DNA of 64,000 nucleotides from Granulicoccus phenolivorans DSM 17626 = NBRC 107789 = JCM 15570 (GTDB lineage Bacteria > Actinomycetota > Actinomycetes > Propionibacteriales > Propionibacteriaceae), in contig NZ_AUHH01000009.1 in NCBI RefSeq assembly GCF_000423085.1, positions 62,001-126,000 of the forward strand, read 5' to 3'. Each line of letters opens with the position of its first letter. Within the stretch, counting starts at the first letter, position 1. The position numbers were made by a program, and so were the translations under genes. Shown piece by piece: positions 1 through 9,019 of this stretch. The notes under the pieces are model-generated. The model saw only the letters and a program-made list of their open reading frames with translations, was not told where the DNA came from and ran no database searches.

Positions 1-47
1 CCCTTGAGGCCGGTGATCGGGGCCGGGGGGATCCGGGTTTCGGACAT
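1..47 (-). CDS. N-terminal fragment of an unidentified protein
   Basis: Only the first 15 codons lie in the window. The protein begins M-S-E-T-R-I-P-P-A-P-I-T-G-L-K and continues past the left edge. The ATG at 47-45 is preceded by a strong Shine-Dalgarno (AGGAGGAT, complement of 51-58), so the start is convincing. It is divergent from menB, with about 100 bp between the start codons. Too little sequence is present to name a function. Confidence 0.6.
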   Translation of the reverse strand, partial: MSETRIPPAPITGLK

Positions 48-151
48 GACATCCTCCTGAGGAGTGGGTTTTGCCATCAAGACGCCGCCGGGCGTCGAAA
101 TGTGACAGCTGAGCGGCCCCGGGCGGCGGCCGGGCCGGTTACGGTTACCCG

Positions 152-1081
152 GTGAGCGAACAGACCTTTCCCGACCCGGCCCAGTGGCAGCCCGTCCCGG
201 GCTTCGAGTTCACCGACATCACCTATCACCGGGCGATCGACGTGCCCGCGGTACGCATCGCGTTCGACCGGCCGGAGGTACGCAATGCGTTCCGGCCGCA
301 CACCGTCGATGAGCTGTACACCGCGCTGGATCATGCCCGGATGAGCTCCGATGTCGGCTGCATCCTGCTGACCGGGAACGGACCCTCGGCCAAGGACGGC
401 GGCTGGGCGTTCTGTTCCGGCGGCGACCAGCGGATCCGTGGTCGCTCGGGCTATCAGTACGCCGTGGCCGACGAGGCGGGGCGGCCGGCGTTGGGGGAGA
501 CCGTCGAGACGGTGGATCCGGCGCGGGCCGGGCGGTTGCACATCCTGGAGGTGCAGCGGCTGATCCGGTTCATGCCGAAGGTGGTGATCGCGCTGGTCAA
601 CGGCTGGGCCGCCGGGGGCGGGCATTCGCTGCATGTGGTCTGCGACCTGACTCTGGCCAGCCAGGAGCATGCCCGGTTCAAGCAGACCGATGCCGATGTC
701 GGTTCGTTCGACGGCGGATACGGCTCGGCGTACCTCGCGCGACAGGTGGGGCAGAAGTTCGCCCGGGAGATCTTCTTCCTCGGCGACACCTACGACGCCG
801 AGGACGGCTACCGGATGGGGATGGTGAACAAGGTCGTGCCGCACGCCGACCTGGAGAACGTCGGGCTGGAATGGGCGGCCAAGATCTGCGGGAAGTCCCC
901 GACGGCGCAGCGGATGCTGAAGTATTCGTTCAACCTGATCGACGACGGCCTGGTCGGGCAGCAGGTGTTCGCCGGGGAGACGACGCGGCTGGCGTACATG
1001 ACCGACGAAGCGGTCGAGGGACGTGACTCGTTCCTGGAGAAGCGGGATCCGGACTGGTCCAAGTTCCCCTACTACTACTGA
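152..1081 (+). CDS. menB: 1,4-dihydroxy-2-naphthoyl-CoA synthase (MenB)
   Basis: A crotonase-fold enzyme that closes the second ring of menaquinone by turning o-succinylbenzoyl-CoA into 1,4-dihydroxy-2-naphthoyl-CoA in the cytosol. Visible family features are CSGGDQRIRG near residue 90, the oxyanion-hole stretch GWAAGGGHSLHVVCDL near 150-165, and TDADVGSFDGGYGSAYLARQ with LGDTYDA downstream. The 309-residue length matches actinobacterial MenB. The GTG at 152 has no Shine-Dalgarno, but TACGGT at 140-145 lies 6 nt before it, the usual spacing of a leaderless actinobacterial start. No other men gene is in the window; the divergent partner at the left edge is unidentified. Confidence 0.95.
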   Translation: MSEQTFPDPAQWQPVPGFEFTDITYHRAIDVPAVRIAFDRPEVRNAFRPHTVDELYTALDHARMSSDVGCILLTGNGPSAKDGGWAFCSGGDQRIRGRSGYQYAVADEAGRPALGETVETVDPARAGRLHILEVQRLIRFMPKVVIALVNGWAAGGGHSLHVVCDLTLASQEHARFKQTDADVGSFDGGYGSAYLARQVGQKFAREIFFLGDTYDAEDGYRMGMVNKVVPHADLENVGLEWAAKICGKSPTAQRMLKYSFNLIDDGLVGQQVFAGETTRLAYMTDEAVEGRDSFLEKRDPDWSKFPYYY

Positions 1082-1161
1082 GGCAGCGGCCGCCGAATAC
1101 TCACTCAAGACCCACTTCCCCGGGTGAGTGTGCATTTAGGGCACCCCGTAAAGTGACACTC

Positions 1162-2964
1162 GTGGTGAGTTCAGCAGATCAAGCGTCCTTTCAGCCGGGG
1201 GCCGAATTGCTGACGCAGCGTGCCCGGATCAGTGCGGCTGTGGAGGCGTGCCTTCAACAACTGCGTTCTGGAGTGTTACCCGATGCGGCAGAGCGGCAGA
1301 ACGTCGACATCAAGGAGGAGGCTGGTCGTCGGGGCGCAGGGGGCCGGCTGCTTCCCGGGACGGCGGAGAACACCAAGGCTGCGGATCAGCTGGCTGATGA
1401 AGTGGCGTACATGGCCAACACGCCGGGTGGTGGCGCGCTGATCGTTGGCGTGGAGAACAGGACAGGCGACCTTCTGGGGACGGATTTGGATCCCGAATGG
1501 TTGCGTCAGCAGATTTACCGCAGGGTCGATGTTGCCCCTGAGGTTGAAGTGCGGTGGGAAAGAGGCATAAGGCTACTCATCATCCTGGTGGCAGAGGCCC
1601 GCGAGCCGGTCGAGGACACCGGAGATCGGTTGCGCTGGCGGGTTGGTGCGGCCTCAGTTCCGGTGGACCGCGGAGAGTGGTGGCTTCACCGCCAGGGCCG
1701 CGCCGGTTGGGATCAGATGTCACGGCCCAGCCAATTCCGGATTGATCATGTGACCCCAGGGGCGGTCGTCGTGGCTCGCGAGTATCTGGGCCGTCGGGAC
1801 CAGTCGGCTGACGCGATGGCGGACCTTGCCGTTGCTCCCACCGCAGACCTGCTTCGGCAACTCGGACTGCTCACGGTGGATGGATTTCTCACCGAGGCAG
1901 GCGCCCTCTTGTTCTGCCCAGCGCCTCGCCCCTGGTTGAGCTGGACCCGGGTCGACGTCGAGGGGGGTGACATCCTCGCGCGTGAAGAGTCCTATGTCGG
2001 CCTCAGCCTGTTGGAGCAGATTGCCAATATCGAGGCCTTGCTGGAGGCGGCAAATGACCTTGTCACCCTGGGCAGTGAGTTCGCCGAGCGTTCGATACGC
2101 CTGCTTCCGGCCCGCGCTGCACGAGAGGCAGTTCTCAATGGGGTGGTACACCGGGATTGGAACCTTCAGGAGCCAACCGCAGTGACGTGGGTTGAAGCCG
2201 ACTCATCGCTCACCGTCGTCTCCCCGGGAGGATTTGTGGGGGGCGTTTCTGAGCATAACGTGCTGACTCAGCGATTTAGCAGATCCCCGGCGTTGGCTGA
2301 TGCAGTGCGTGCCCTCGGACTGGTCGACAAGCAAGGCATCGGCGTTGATCGGATGTTCCGAGAAATGGTGACTTTGGGTCACCGACCGCCAATGTTTGTA
2401 GCGGAACCCGGACCTCGCGTACGAGTCCGTTTGGTGGGCGGAACACCGGTACTACCGGTCATGCGGCTGACGTCCAGGATCCAACCGACGGTGCGTCAGC
2501 GTGACGTTCAAGTAGCGCTGGCCATACACACCCTTCTCCACGCGCCATTTACAACGGCCGGAAAGCTCTCGCAGGTTCTGCAGCGACCCGAGGCCGAGGC
2601 CGCGGAAGCGCTGGAGATCACGGCTCGGTGTGTGGTCGGCGAGCAGCCACTGATCACTGCCTACAAGGACACCTGGATGCTGACAGAGGCGGCTCGCTAC
2701 GTCGTGCGGAGTGAGAAGGCTGAATCGGACCTGCTGAGGAGGCTCGGCGTTCTGTGGTACGTCAGTCCCCAGCTGGAAGACGCCGCCCAGGTCGTGGATT
2801 CATGGTTCGAAGGACATGATCGGATCACGTCGGGTGACTACGCTGAGATGACGGGGCTGACCAAAGGCGGCGCTCGGGGAGCCTTGGACCGACTTGTCGA
2901 TGAAGGGCTCCTGATTCGCGGCGAGTCCACTGGGCGAAACGCCCATTATCGACGACCCAGTTGA
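1162..2964 (+). CDS. AlbA_2 (Schlafen-type) DNA-binding protein with GHKL-like ATPase domain
   Basis: A putative ATP-dependent transcriptional regulator of about 600 residues. The N-terminal third has the AlbA_2 pattern (VDIKEEAG, then LADEVAYMANTPGGGALIVGVEN). The middle has the ATPase-like motif EAVLNGVVHRDWN and, downstream, GIGVDRMF, as in COG2865-type regulators. The last about 60 residues form a winged helix (DYAEMTGLTKGGARGALDRL). I chose GTG 1162: TAAAGT at 1149-1154 lies 7 nt upstream, a leaderless arrangement. In-frame GTGs at 1153 and 1165 are alternatives. The gene has visibly lower GC and looser codon use than menB and the acyl-CoA dehydrogenase on either side, suggesting acquisition. 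The target is unknown. Confidence 0.8.
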   Translation: MVSSADQASFQPGAELLTQRARISAAVEACLQQLRSGVLPDAAERQNVDIKEEAGRRGAGGRLLPGTAENTKAADQLADEVAYMANTPGGGALIVGVENRTGDLLGTDLDPEWLRQQIYRRVDVAPEVEVRWERGIRLLIILVAEAREPVEDTGDRLRWRVGAASVPVDRGEWWLHRQGRAGWDQMSRPSQFRIDHVTPGAVVVAREYLGRRDQSADAMADLAVAPTADLLRQLGLLTVDGFLTEAGALLFCPAPRPWLSWTRVDVEGGDILAREESYVGLSLLEQIANIEALLEAANDLVTLGSEFAERSIRLLPARAAREAVLNGVVHRDWNLQEPTAVTWVEADSSLTVVSPGGFVGGVSEHNVLTQRFSRSPALADAVRALGLVDKQGIGVDRMFREMVTLGHRPPMFVAEPGPRVRVRLVGGTPVLPVMRLTSRIQPTVRQRDVQVALAIHTLLHAPFTTAGKLSQVLQRPEAEAAEALEITARCVVGEQPLITAYKDTWMLTEAARYVVRSEKAESDLLRRLGVLWYVSPQLEDAAQVVDSWFEGHDRITSGDYAEMTGLTKGGARGALDRLVDEGLLIRGESTGRNAHYRRPS

Positions 2965-3028
2965 TCGCCGGGCAGGTCATCTCCGAGAGTGAGAGGCAAG
3001 TCACCGGGGCACACGATTAAGGAGCATC

Positions 3029-4675
3029 ATGGCATCCGAAACCCATGAGGTGTTGAATCAGCCGCCGCCCCGGGTGGGGCTGAACGAATTTCGGACCAAT
3101 ACGCCGCTGGTCGCCGGGGTGGCGTACCACCGGGCCGGCTGGGCCGAACCGGAGCTGACCGAGATCGGCGCCCTGGTCGGCACCGCGGAGTTCCAGGCCG
3201 ACGCGGAGCTGGCCAACACCTGCGAGCCGGTGCTGCACACCCATGATCGGTACGGGCACCGCATCGACGAGGTCGAGTACCACCCGGCGTACCACCGGAT
3301 CATCGCCGCCGCGGTCGCGCACGGGGCGCACACCAGCGCCTGGGCGGACCCGAAGCCGGGCGCGAATGTGGCCCGGGCGGCGGCGTTCATGCTGTTCGCG
3401 CAGATCGAACCGGGGCACGCGTGTCCGATCTCGATGACGCACTCGGTCGTGCCGGCGCTGGCCGCCGCGCCCGAGTTGGCGGAGGTCTGGCTGCCGCGGT
3501 TGTACGCCCGGGGCTACGACGGGCGGCTCGTGCCGCTGGGGGAGAAACCCGGGGTGTTGTTCGGGATGGCGATGACCGAGAAGCAGGGCGGCTCCGATGT
3601 CCGGGCGAACACCACCCGGGCGATGCCCGACGCCGACGGGTCCTGGGGCCTGACCGGGCACAAGTGGTTCTGTTCGGCGCCGATGTCGGACGCGTTTCTG
3701 GTGCTGGCGCAGACACATCTGGGGTCGGAATGGGCGCTGTCGTGTTTCCTGGTGCCGCGGGTCCTGGCGGATGGGACGCGCAATGTGTTCCGGATCCAGC
3801 GGTTGAAGGACAAGCTCGGGAACCGGTCCAATGCGTCGGCCGAGGTCGAGTTCGACAACACTCGCGGGTACCTGGTGGGGGAGCCGGGGCGCGGCGTGCG
3901 CACCATCATCGAGATGGTCGCCCGGACCCGGCTGGATTGCGTGCTCGGGACCGCCGCCGGCATGCGCCAGTCGGTCGCCGAGGCACTGTGGCACGTCCGG
4001 TACCGCGCGGCGTTCGGGCGTACGCTCATCGAGCAGCCCGCGATGGCGGCGGTGGTCGCCGATCTGGCGCTGGAGTCGGAGGCTGCGACCGCGACCGCGC
4101 TACGGTTGGCCCGGGCCCATGACGCCGATGCGTCGGATGCGGAGGTGGCGTTCCGGCGGCTGGCGACGGCGGTTGCGAAGTACTGGATCTGCAAGCGCGG
4201 GCCGAATCATGCCTACGAGGCCCTGGAGTGCCTGGGCGGCAACGGCTACACCGAGAGCTTCCCGCTGGCCCGGCGCTACCGGGAGCAGCCGGTGCTGACG
4301 GTGTGGGAAGGCTCGGGCAATGTGATCGCGCTGGATGTGCTGCGTGCGATGGCCCGGGAGCCGGAAACCGTGCAGGCCTTCGATGCGGAGCTTGCCCTCG
4401 CTCGCGGCGCGTCCGCGTTGTTCGACGCGCATCATGACCGGCTGCGGCGGACCTGGACCGAGTTGGCCGCCCTGGATCAGGACGGCGCCCAGCGGCGGGC
4501 CCGGGCTGCGGCGGGGGCGATGGCGCTGGGGCTGGAGGCGGCGCTGTTGCTGCGGACCGCCCCGACCGCTGTGGCGGAGGCCTTCCTGGTGGCCCGGCTG
4601 GGGGAGGACCGCGATCTGGAGTACGGCTCGCTGCCGTCCGGGACCGATCTGGAGCCGATCCTGGAGCGGCACTGA
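3029..4675 (+). CDS. AidB-like acyl-CoA dehydrogenase
   Basis: A flavin-dependent acyl-CoA dehydrogenase-fold protein of 548 residues, the length of the AidB subfamily. The N-terminus has the AidB-type segment LNEFRTNTPL, followed by a helical domain (TMTHSVVPAL-type stretch near 140), the FAD-binding MTEKQGGSDVRANTT near 190-205, and the C-terminal YEALECLGGNGYTESFPLARRYRE segment. Escherichia coli AidB is an alkylation-response protein with isovaleryl-CoA dehydrogenase activity, but most actinobacterial relatives are uncharacterised. The ATG at 3029 follows TAAGGAG. The gene stands alone and converges on the exonuclease gene, with 7 bp between stop codons. Confidence 0.88.
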   Translation: MASETHEVLNQPPPRVGLNEFRTNTPLVAGVAYHRAGWAEPELTEIGALVGTAEFQADAELANTCEPVLHTHDRYGHRIDEVEYHPAYHRIIAAAVAHGAHTSAWADPKPGANVARAAAFMLFAQIEPGHACPISMTHSVVPALAAAPELAEVWLPRLYARGYDGRLVPLGEKPGVLFGMAMTEKQGGSDVRANTTRAMPDADGSWGLTGHKWFCSAPMSDAFLVLAQTHLGSEWALSCFLVPRVLADGTRNVFRIQRLKDKLGNRSNASAEVEFDNTRGYLVGEPGRGVRTIIEMVARTRLDCVLGTAAGMRQSVAEALWHVRYRAAFGRTLIEQPAMAAVVADLALESEAATATALRLARAHDADASDAEVAFRRLATAVAKYWICKRGPNHAYEALECLGGNGYTESFPLARRYREQPVLTVWEGSGNVIALDVLRAMAREPETVQAFDAELALARGASALFDAHHDRLRRTWTELAALDQDGAQRRARAAAGAMALGLEAALLLRTAPTAVAEAFLVARLGEDRDLEYGSLPSGTDLEPILERH

Positions 4676-4682
4676 GCGCACC

Positions 4683-5477
4683 TCACCTTCGGCCGCGCGG
4701 TGGATCGTGGTCGAACTCGACCGGATACCAGGCCGGTCGTGACCGGGCAGCGCGCAACGCTTCTTGCTGTCGTCGAGCGAACTCCAGGTCATCCTGGGCT
4801 TGCTTCTTTGCCAAAGCGTTCAACTCAGCCTCGGCGATGGCTGCATCCAGGCGTCGCTGAGCTACTTCATACGGGACCATCTCGACGCCGAGGCTCCGCG
4901 CAGCGTTGTGCATCTTGTCCACGGCAGTCGGGGTCTCGGTGGCCAGCCATGTCACCGTCTTGGTCACGTTGACGGCGAGCCGCGCGCCGTACTCCCTGGC
5001 GGTTGCGCGCAGATTCTCGGCGTCGGAGCCATCCGCGATAGCGATCCGCAATTTCTTGAGCCACGTCGCATGCTCCGACGCAGGAGCGTCCGCCATGGCT
5101 TCGATAATCCGTGTGAGCTCGGCCACGATGGCATCCAGACCCAGGCCATCCGCGGCGGTAAGCATCTCCCGACGTCGGACCGGGGTCAGTGTGCTCCAGT
5201 CCCCTTCGGCGTCTGTACCAAACGCAGCCGACCAGGCGGACCAGTGCAACTGCCTGAGCTGGTCAGCCGTCAGGCCGGACCTACGTGCTTGGGTGACAAG
5301 GGTCTCGATCTCGTGTGGGCTCAGGTGTCCGTCGTCCAGCACCTGGGCCAGCAGGTTCTGATATCCGGCCTTGGCTTGCTCGGACCCAGGTCGTTCGGCA
5401 GAACTGTGGGAAAGGATTCCAAAAGTGCTGACAGCGACGGCCGGGCAAGTGGAACGGGCCGACACACCATGGCGCAA
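4683..5477 (-). CDS. C-terminal half of frameshifted exonuclease (TerB-like region)
   Basis: This frame carries a segment (QAKAGYQNLLAQVLDDGHLS, then HEIETLVTQARRSGLTADQLRQLH) resembling the small helical domain that follows the exonuclease domain in many actinobacterial DnaQ-like proteins. Next comes a stretch like the degenerate BRCT-type tail of the same proteins and a charged helical C-terminus. The reading frame is entered by a -1 shift relative to the upstream 5321-6445 frame, around 5380-5390. The first about 30 residues from the nominal start are probably not translated. No slippery heptamer is obvious, so a real single-base loss or a sequence error is more likely than programmed frameshifting. 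Confidence 0.6.
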   Translation of the reverse strand: MRHGVSARSTCPAVAVSTFGILSHSSAERPGSEQAKAGYQNLLAQVLDDGHLSPHEIETLVTQARRSGLTADQLRQLHWSAWSAAFGTDAEGDWSTLTPVRRREMLTAADGLGLDAIVAELTRIIEAMADAPASEHATWLKKLRIAIADGSDAENLRATAREYGARLAVNVTKTVTWLATETPTAVDKMHNAARSLGVEMVPYEVAQRRLDAAIAEAELNALAKKQAQDDLEFARRQQEALRAARSRPAWYPVEFDHDPPRGRR

Positions 5478-6445
5478 TGTGGACGAGGGCCCAGATCGGA
5501 CTCCGGCTGCTCGAAGCCTGGTGGCATGTTCAGTGGGGAAGGCGCTTCACGTAACAGCCAGAGCAGGACTTGCATGACTGCGCGGGCATCGGCCAGCGCG
5601 GAATGTCCGTTCTCGAGGGCGTCACCCGTGGCCACGCGATAGAGGTTGGTCAGGGTGTATGACCTGCTGTCGAACTGTCGACGGGACGTCTCCAGCGTGC
5701 ACAGACCCAAGGTCCCGGGCACCGCGACACCGGCCTGGTTCGAACCAGCCAGAAGGAACTTTGCCTCGAATTCGAGATTGTGAGCAACCATGACGCTGCC
5801 ATTGATGAAATGCCAGAGTTCGCGCAGGACGGGTGCGAGATCCGGGGCGCTGTGGAGTTCAGCCTCATCAATACCGTGGATCTCGCGAGCGCGTAGTTGC
5901 GACCCCGGCGTCCGGACCAGGGTGGCGAACTCGTCGAATACCTCACCTCGGCCGTTGAACTTGACCAAGCCGACCTCCACGATCCCTCCAGTGAAAGGCT
6001 CGAGGCCGGTCGTCTCCAAGTCCACCGCGGTGAAGACCTGGTCGTGCGCCGGGATCCGGGTAGGTCGACGCGTGAGGTCGATTCGCCGGATCCCATGCAG
6101 ACCAAGTGCCTCGGGTGTACGGCGAAACAGACCACGACTGCGATTGATCTGTGACACATGCTCGAGCCAGCGCGCCAGTTGCTGGAACTCGCCCTGCTGC
6201 CACGGAGCAAAAAGAACCGTCGTGGGTTCGCTCATCGAGGGCACGCCGGCCGGACGCACAGCCGACACCACCTGCAGGTGGCCATTCGTGACGGCGCCAG
6301 CTGGCCGGAACCGGATCCCGCGTACTTCGGGCAATCGAATGCGCACGCCGTCCCCGGAGACAAGCGATGCGATTCGACCGCTCACCTTTGTGATCGTGTC
6401 GTCCTCGATCACGAACTTTGCCCCGTAGCCCTGCGTCACCGACAT
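5321..6445 (-). CDS. DnaQ-type 3'-5' exonuclease, N-terminal DUF4429-like domain; frameshifted near its end
   Basis: Residues about 1-60 (GYGAKFVIEDDTITKVSG) resemble the small beta-rich DUF4429/PH-like domain. A DEDDh exonuclease domain follows, with FTAVDLETTGLEP, NLEFEAKFLL and NGHSALADARAVM carrying the acidic and His residues. It probably removes nucleotides in repair or proofreading-like reactions. The ATG at 6445 is chosen because TACGGT (complement of 6453-6458) lies 7 nt upstream, a leaderless signal; the longer frame from 6529 has none. The last about 35 residues of this frame (after PNDLGPS) look unnatural, while the expected continuation is in the -1 frame (4683-5477). The intact product would be about 585 residues. 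Confidence 0.75.
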   Translation of the reverse strand: MSVTQGYGAKFVIEDDTITKVSGRIASLVSGDGVRIRLPEVRGIRFRPAGAVTNGHLQVVSAVRPAGVPSMSEPTTVLFAPWQQGEFQQLARWLEHVSQINRSRGLFRRTPEALGLHGIRRIDLTRRPTRIPAHDQVFTAVDLETTGLEPFTGGIVEVGLVKFNGRGEVFDEFATLVRTPGSQLRAREIHGIDEAELHSAPDLAPVLRELWHFINGSVMVAHNLEFEAKFLLAGSNQAGVAVPGTLGLCTLETSRRQFDSRSYTLTNLYRVATGDALENGHSALADARAVMQVLLWLLREAPSPLNMPPGFEQPESDLGPRPHCAMVCRPVPLARPSLSALLESFPTVLPNDLGPSKPRPDIRTCWPRCWTTDT

Positions 6446-6544
6446 GGCTCTGACCGTAACGGAGTGGTCCGACACTTCCTGACTGGCCCCGCAAGGCTCG
6501 GGCTCCGACCCGATCGCCGTGTGAAGCACATTCGGAGCGACGAC

Positions 6545-6624
6545 GTGTCCCGATTGTGACTCCAGACGGCCCGAAAGCCCCGAAAACGCCCCGATTTCGC
6601 CATCTGGCGGCAGGATCGGGACAC
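6545..6624. repeat. 80-bp palindromic repeat, copy A
   Basis: It starts GTGTCCCGAT and ends ATCGGGACAC, with arms that pair for about 26 positions with a few interruptions. It lies between the divergent exonuclease and acyl-CoA ligase genes. Copies are at 8399-8478 (same orientation, about 71 of 80 bases identical by hand) and 30002-30081 (opposite orientation, diverged). Confidence 0.85.
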
Positions 6625-6723
6625 CTACGCGTGTTTACGGCAAACCGGGGGAGCCGTTCGGCCCGCAGGGCTACAGTTATTGGTGCCTCATTGGGGGAGA
6701 GCCGCTCTCGACAAAGGAGTCCG

Positions 6724-8343
6724 ATGACCAGCACAGCTTCCTACGCCAAGGGACCCACCGACGTTCCGTTGCTCGACGAGACGATCGGGGCCAACTTCGA
6801 GCGAACCGTCGCCGCGCACGGCAGCCGGGAAGCTCTGGTCGAGGTCGCCAGTGGCCGCCGCTGGACCTACGCCGAACTCAACCGGGACGTCGACCGGCTC
6901 GCCCGCGGCCTGATTGCGGCCGGGATCGAGCAGGGGGACCGGGTCGGGATCTGGGCGCCGAACTGCGCCGAATGGGTGATCACCCAGTACGCCACGGCCA
7001 AGATCGGCGCGATCCTGGTCAACGTCAACCCGGCCTATCGCACCCACGAGTACAGCTACGCGGTGAACCAGTCGGGGCTGAAGCTGCTGCTGTCGGCGAG
7101 CTCGTTCAAGCTGTCCGACTATCGCGCCATGGTCGAGCAGACCGCTGCTGAGACGCCGAGGCTGGAGCGGGCGGTCTACGTCGACACCGATGACTGGGCC
7201 GCGCTGATCGCCGAGGGGGAGAACGTGCCGGTCGAGGTGCTGCGCGAGCGCTCGGCCGGGCTGCGGCCGAGCGACCCGATCAACATCCAGTACACCTCGG
7301 GCACCACCGGCTTCCCCAAGGGCGCCACGCTGAGCCATCGCAACATCCTCAACAACGGCTACTTCGTCACCGAGACGATCAACTTCACCGAGCAGGACCG
7401 GCTGGTCATTCCGGTGCCGTTCTACCACTGCTTCGGCATGGTGATGGCGAACCTCGGCTGCACCTCGCACGGGGTGACGATGATCATCCCGTCCCCGGGC
7501 TTCGACCCGAAGGCCACCCTGAAGGCGATCCAGGACGAGCGGGCCACGGCGGTGTACGGCGTACCGACGATGTTCATCGCGATGCAGAGCCACCCCGATT
7601 TCGCCACCTTCGACCTGTCGAGCCTGCGTACCGGAATCATGGCCGGGTCGCCCTGCCCGGTGGAGGTGATGAAGCGCTGCATCACCGAGATGGGGATGAC
7701 CGAGGTGTCGATCGCGTACGGGATGACCGAGACCAGCCCGGTGTCGTGCCAGACGCATGCCGACGACGACCTGGATCGGCGGACGGCCACGATCGGCTCG
7801 GTCCACCCGCACCTGGAGATCAAGATGGTCGACCCGGCCGGGGAGACGGTGCCGCGGGGCGAACCCGGTGAGCTGTGTACGCGGGGCTACTCGGTCATGC
7901 TGGGCTACTGGGAGGACCCGGAGAAGACCGCCGAGGCCATCGACGCCGACGGCTGGATGCACACCGGCGACCTGGCCACGATGCGCGAGGACGGCTACTG
8001 CAACATCGTCGGCCGGATCAAGGACATGGTGATCCGGGGCGGGGAGAACATCTACCCGCGCGAGATCGAGGAGTTCCTCTACACCCATCCCGACGTGGAG
8101 GACGTGCAGGTCGTCGGGGTGCCGAACGAGCGGTACGGCGAGGAACTGTGCGCCTGGATCAAGCTGCGCCCCGGCGCCGCACCGCTGGATGCCGAGGGCG
8201 TCAAGGCCTTCGCCACCGGCAAGCTCGCCCACTACAAGATCCCGCGCTACGTCGTGCTGGTCGAGGAATTCCCGATGACGGTCACCGGCAAGATCCGCAA
8301 GGCCGAAATGCGGGAACGCAGCGTCGCCCTGCTCGGGCTGTGA
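6724..8343 (+). CDS. Fatty acid-CoA ligase / AMP-binding acyl-CoA synthetase
   Basis: An adenylate-forming enzyme of 539 residues that activates a carboxylic acid to acyl-AMP and then acyl-CoA. Visible motifs are the P-loop [12 protein letters not shown] near 195-206, YGMTETSP near 330, [38 protein letters not shown] near 420-448, and the C-terminal lysine motif TVTGKIRK. It is most like the medium/long-chain (ACSF2/FadD) group. ATG 6724 has AAAGGAG 7 nt upstream; a longer in-frame reading would run back through the upstream repeat and is rejected. The gene sits between two direct copies of the 80-bp repeat. The substrate cannot be read from sequence. Confidence 0.92.
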   Translation: MTSTASYAKGPTDVPLLDETIGANFERTVAAHGSREALVEVASGRRWTYAELNRDVDRLARGLIAAGIEQGDRVGIWAPNCAEWVITQYATAKIGAILVNVNPAYRTHEYSYAVNQSGLKLLLSASSFKLSDYRAMVEQTAAETPRLERAVYVDTDDWAALIAEGENVPVEVLRERSAGLRPSDPINIQYTSGTTGFPKGATLSHRNILNNGYFVTETINFTEQDRLVIPVPFYHCFGMVMANLGCTSHGVTMIIPSPGFDPKATLKAIQDERATAVYGVPTMFIAMQSHPDFATFDLSSLRTGIMAGSPCPVEVMKRCITEMGMTEVSIAYGMTETSPVSCQTHADDDLDRRTATIGSVHPHLEIKMVDPAGETVPRGEPGELCTRGYSVMLGYWEDPEKTAEAIDADGWMHTGDLATMREDGYCNIVGRIKDMVIRGGENIYPREIEEFLYTHPDVEDVQVVGVPNERYGEELCAWIKLRPGAAPLDAEGVKAFATGKLAHYKIPRYVVLVEEFPMTVTGKIRKAEMRERSVALLGL

Positions 8344-8398
8344 CGACCCTGCCCGGCCCGTGGACGCCGGGCTGAGCCGGCGTTCGCACCGGGAATCC

Positions 8399-8478
8399 GT
8401 GTCCCGATAGTGACGCCAGTCGGCCCGAAAGCCCCAAAAATGGCTCGATTTCGCCGTCTGGTGGCAGGATCGGGACAC
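8399..8478. repeat. 80-bp palindromic repeat, copy B
   Basis: Same length, ends and orientation as the copy at 6545-6624. The two bracket the acyl-CoA ligase gene as direct repeats. The outer 10-bp arms are perfectly complementary and most differences between the copies are internal. Confidence 0.85.
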
Positions 8479-8513
8479 TATGCCGGGGCGCCGACGGCCG
8501 ATAGCGTGAACCG

Positions 8514-8891
8514 ATGCGACGCAGATTCCTCCAACTGCTCAAACACAGCCTCAACCGCGCCACGACGCGGCTGGCCCGATCCGGCCGCGGGCCGTTCTCC
8601 CTGGTCCGGCATGTCGGACGCAGGTCCGGGAAGGAATACGAGACCCCACTCAGGGTCGCCCCGGCACCCGGCGGCTTCATCGTCGAACTCACCTACGGCG
8701 AGCGGGTCGACTGGTATCGCAACATCGTTGCCGCCGGAGGCTGCGACCTGCTGGTCAAGGGCGGGTGGCACCGGATCGTCGCCGTGGAGCCCTACCCCGC
8801 CGAGGCGGGGCCGCGGGCCTTCGGCTTCCCGGCCGCCTGGGTGTTGCGCCTGACCCGCCGAACCGAGTACCGGCTGCTGCGGACGGCCTGA
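8514..8891 (+). CDS. Ddn/DUF385 nitroreductase-family (deazaflavin-dependent) protein
   Basis: A small 125-residue split-barrel protein of the F420-dependent Ddn family. The hallmarks are the R-HVGRRSGKEYETPL segment near residues 30-45, a GxxV-hydrophobic strand, and YGERVDWYRNIVAAG near 65-80, followed by VKGGWHRI. Family members reduce quinones or nitro compounds with F420H2. ATG 8514 is supported by TAGCGT at 8502-8507, 6 nt upstream (leaderless). It lies just downstream of repeat copy B and is probably monocistronic. The physiological substrate is unknown. Confidence 0.88.
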   Translation: MRRRFLQLLKHSLNRATTRLARSGRGPFSLVRHVGRRSGKEYETPLRVAPAPGGFIVELTYGERVDWYRNIVAAGGCDLLVKGGWHRIVAVEPYPAEAGPRAFGFPAAWVLRLTRRTEYRLLRTA

Positions 8892-9019
8892 GCCAGCGCC
8901 TGCCGTCAACCCGGCCCACACCGCCGGCGCCCGGGCCCATGGTCTGCCGGATTCCCCCGGGCTAGGCTGGATGGACTGTTCCGTACGATCGAGGTTCGGC
9001 CACCACCGGAAGGAATCCA

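Noticed and set aside
1099-1130. ACTCAC/GTGAGT inverted repeat after menB
   Set aside because: Short arms with a 19-nt loop; could be chance. No T-run, so not called a terminator.
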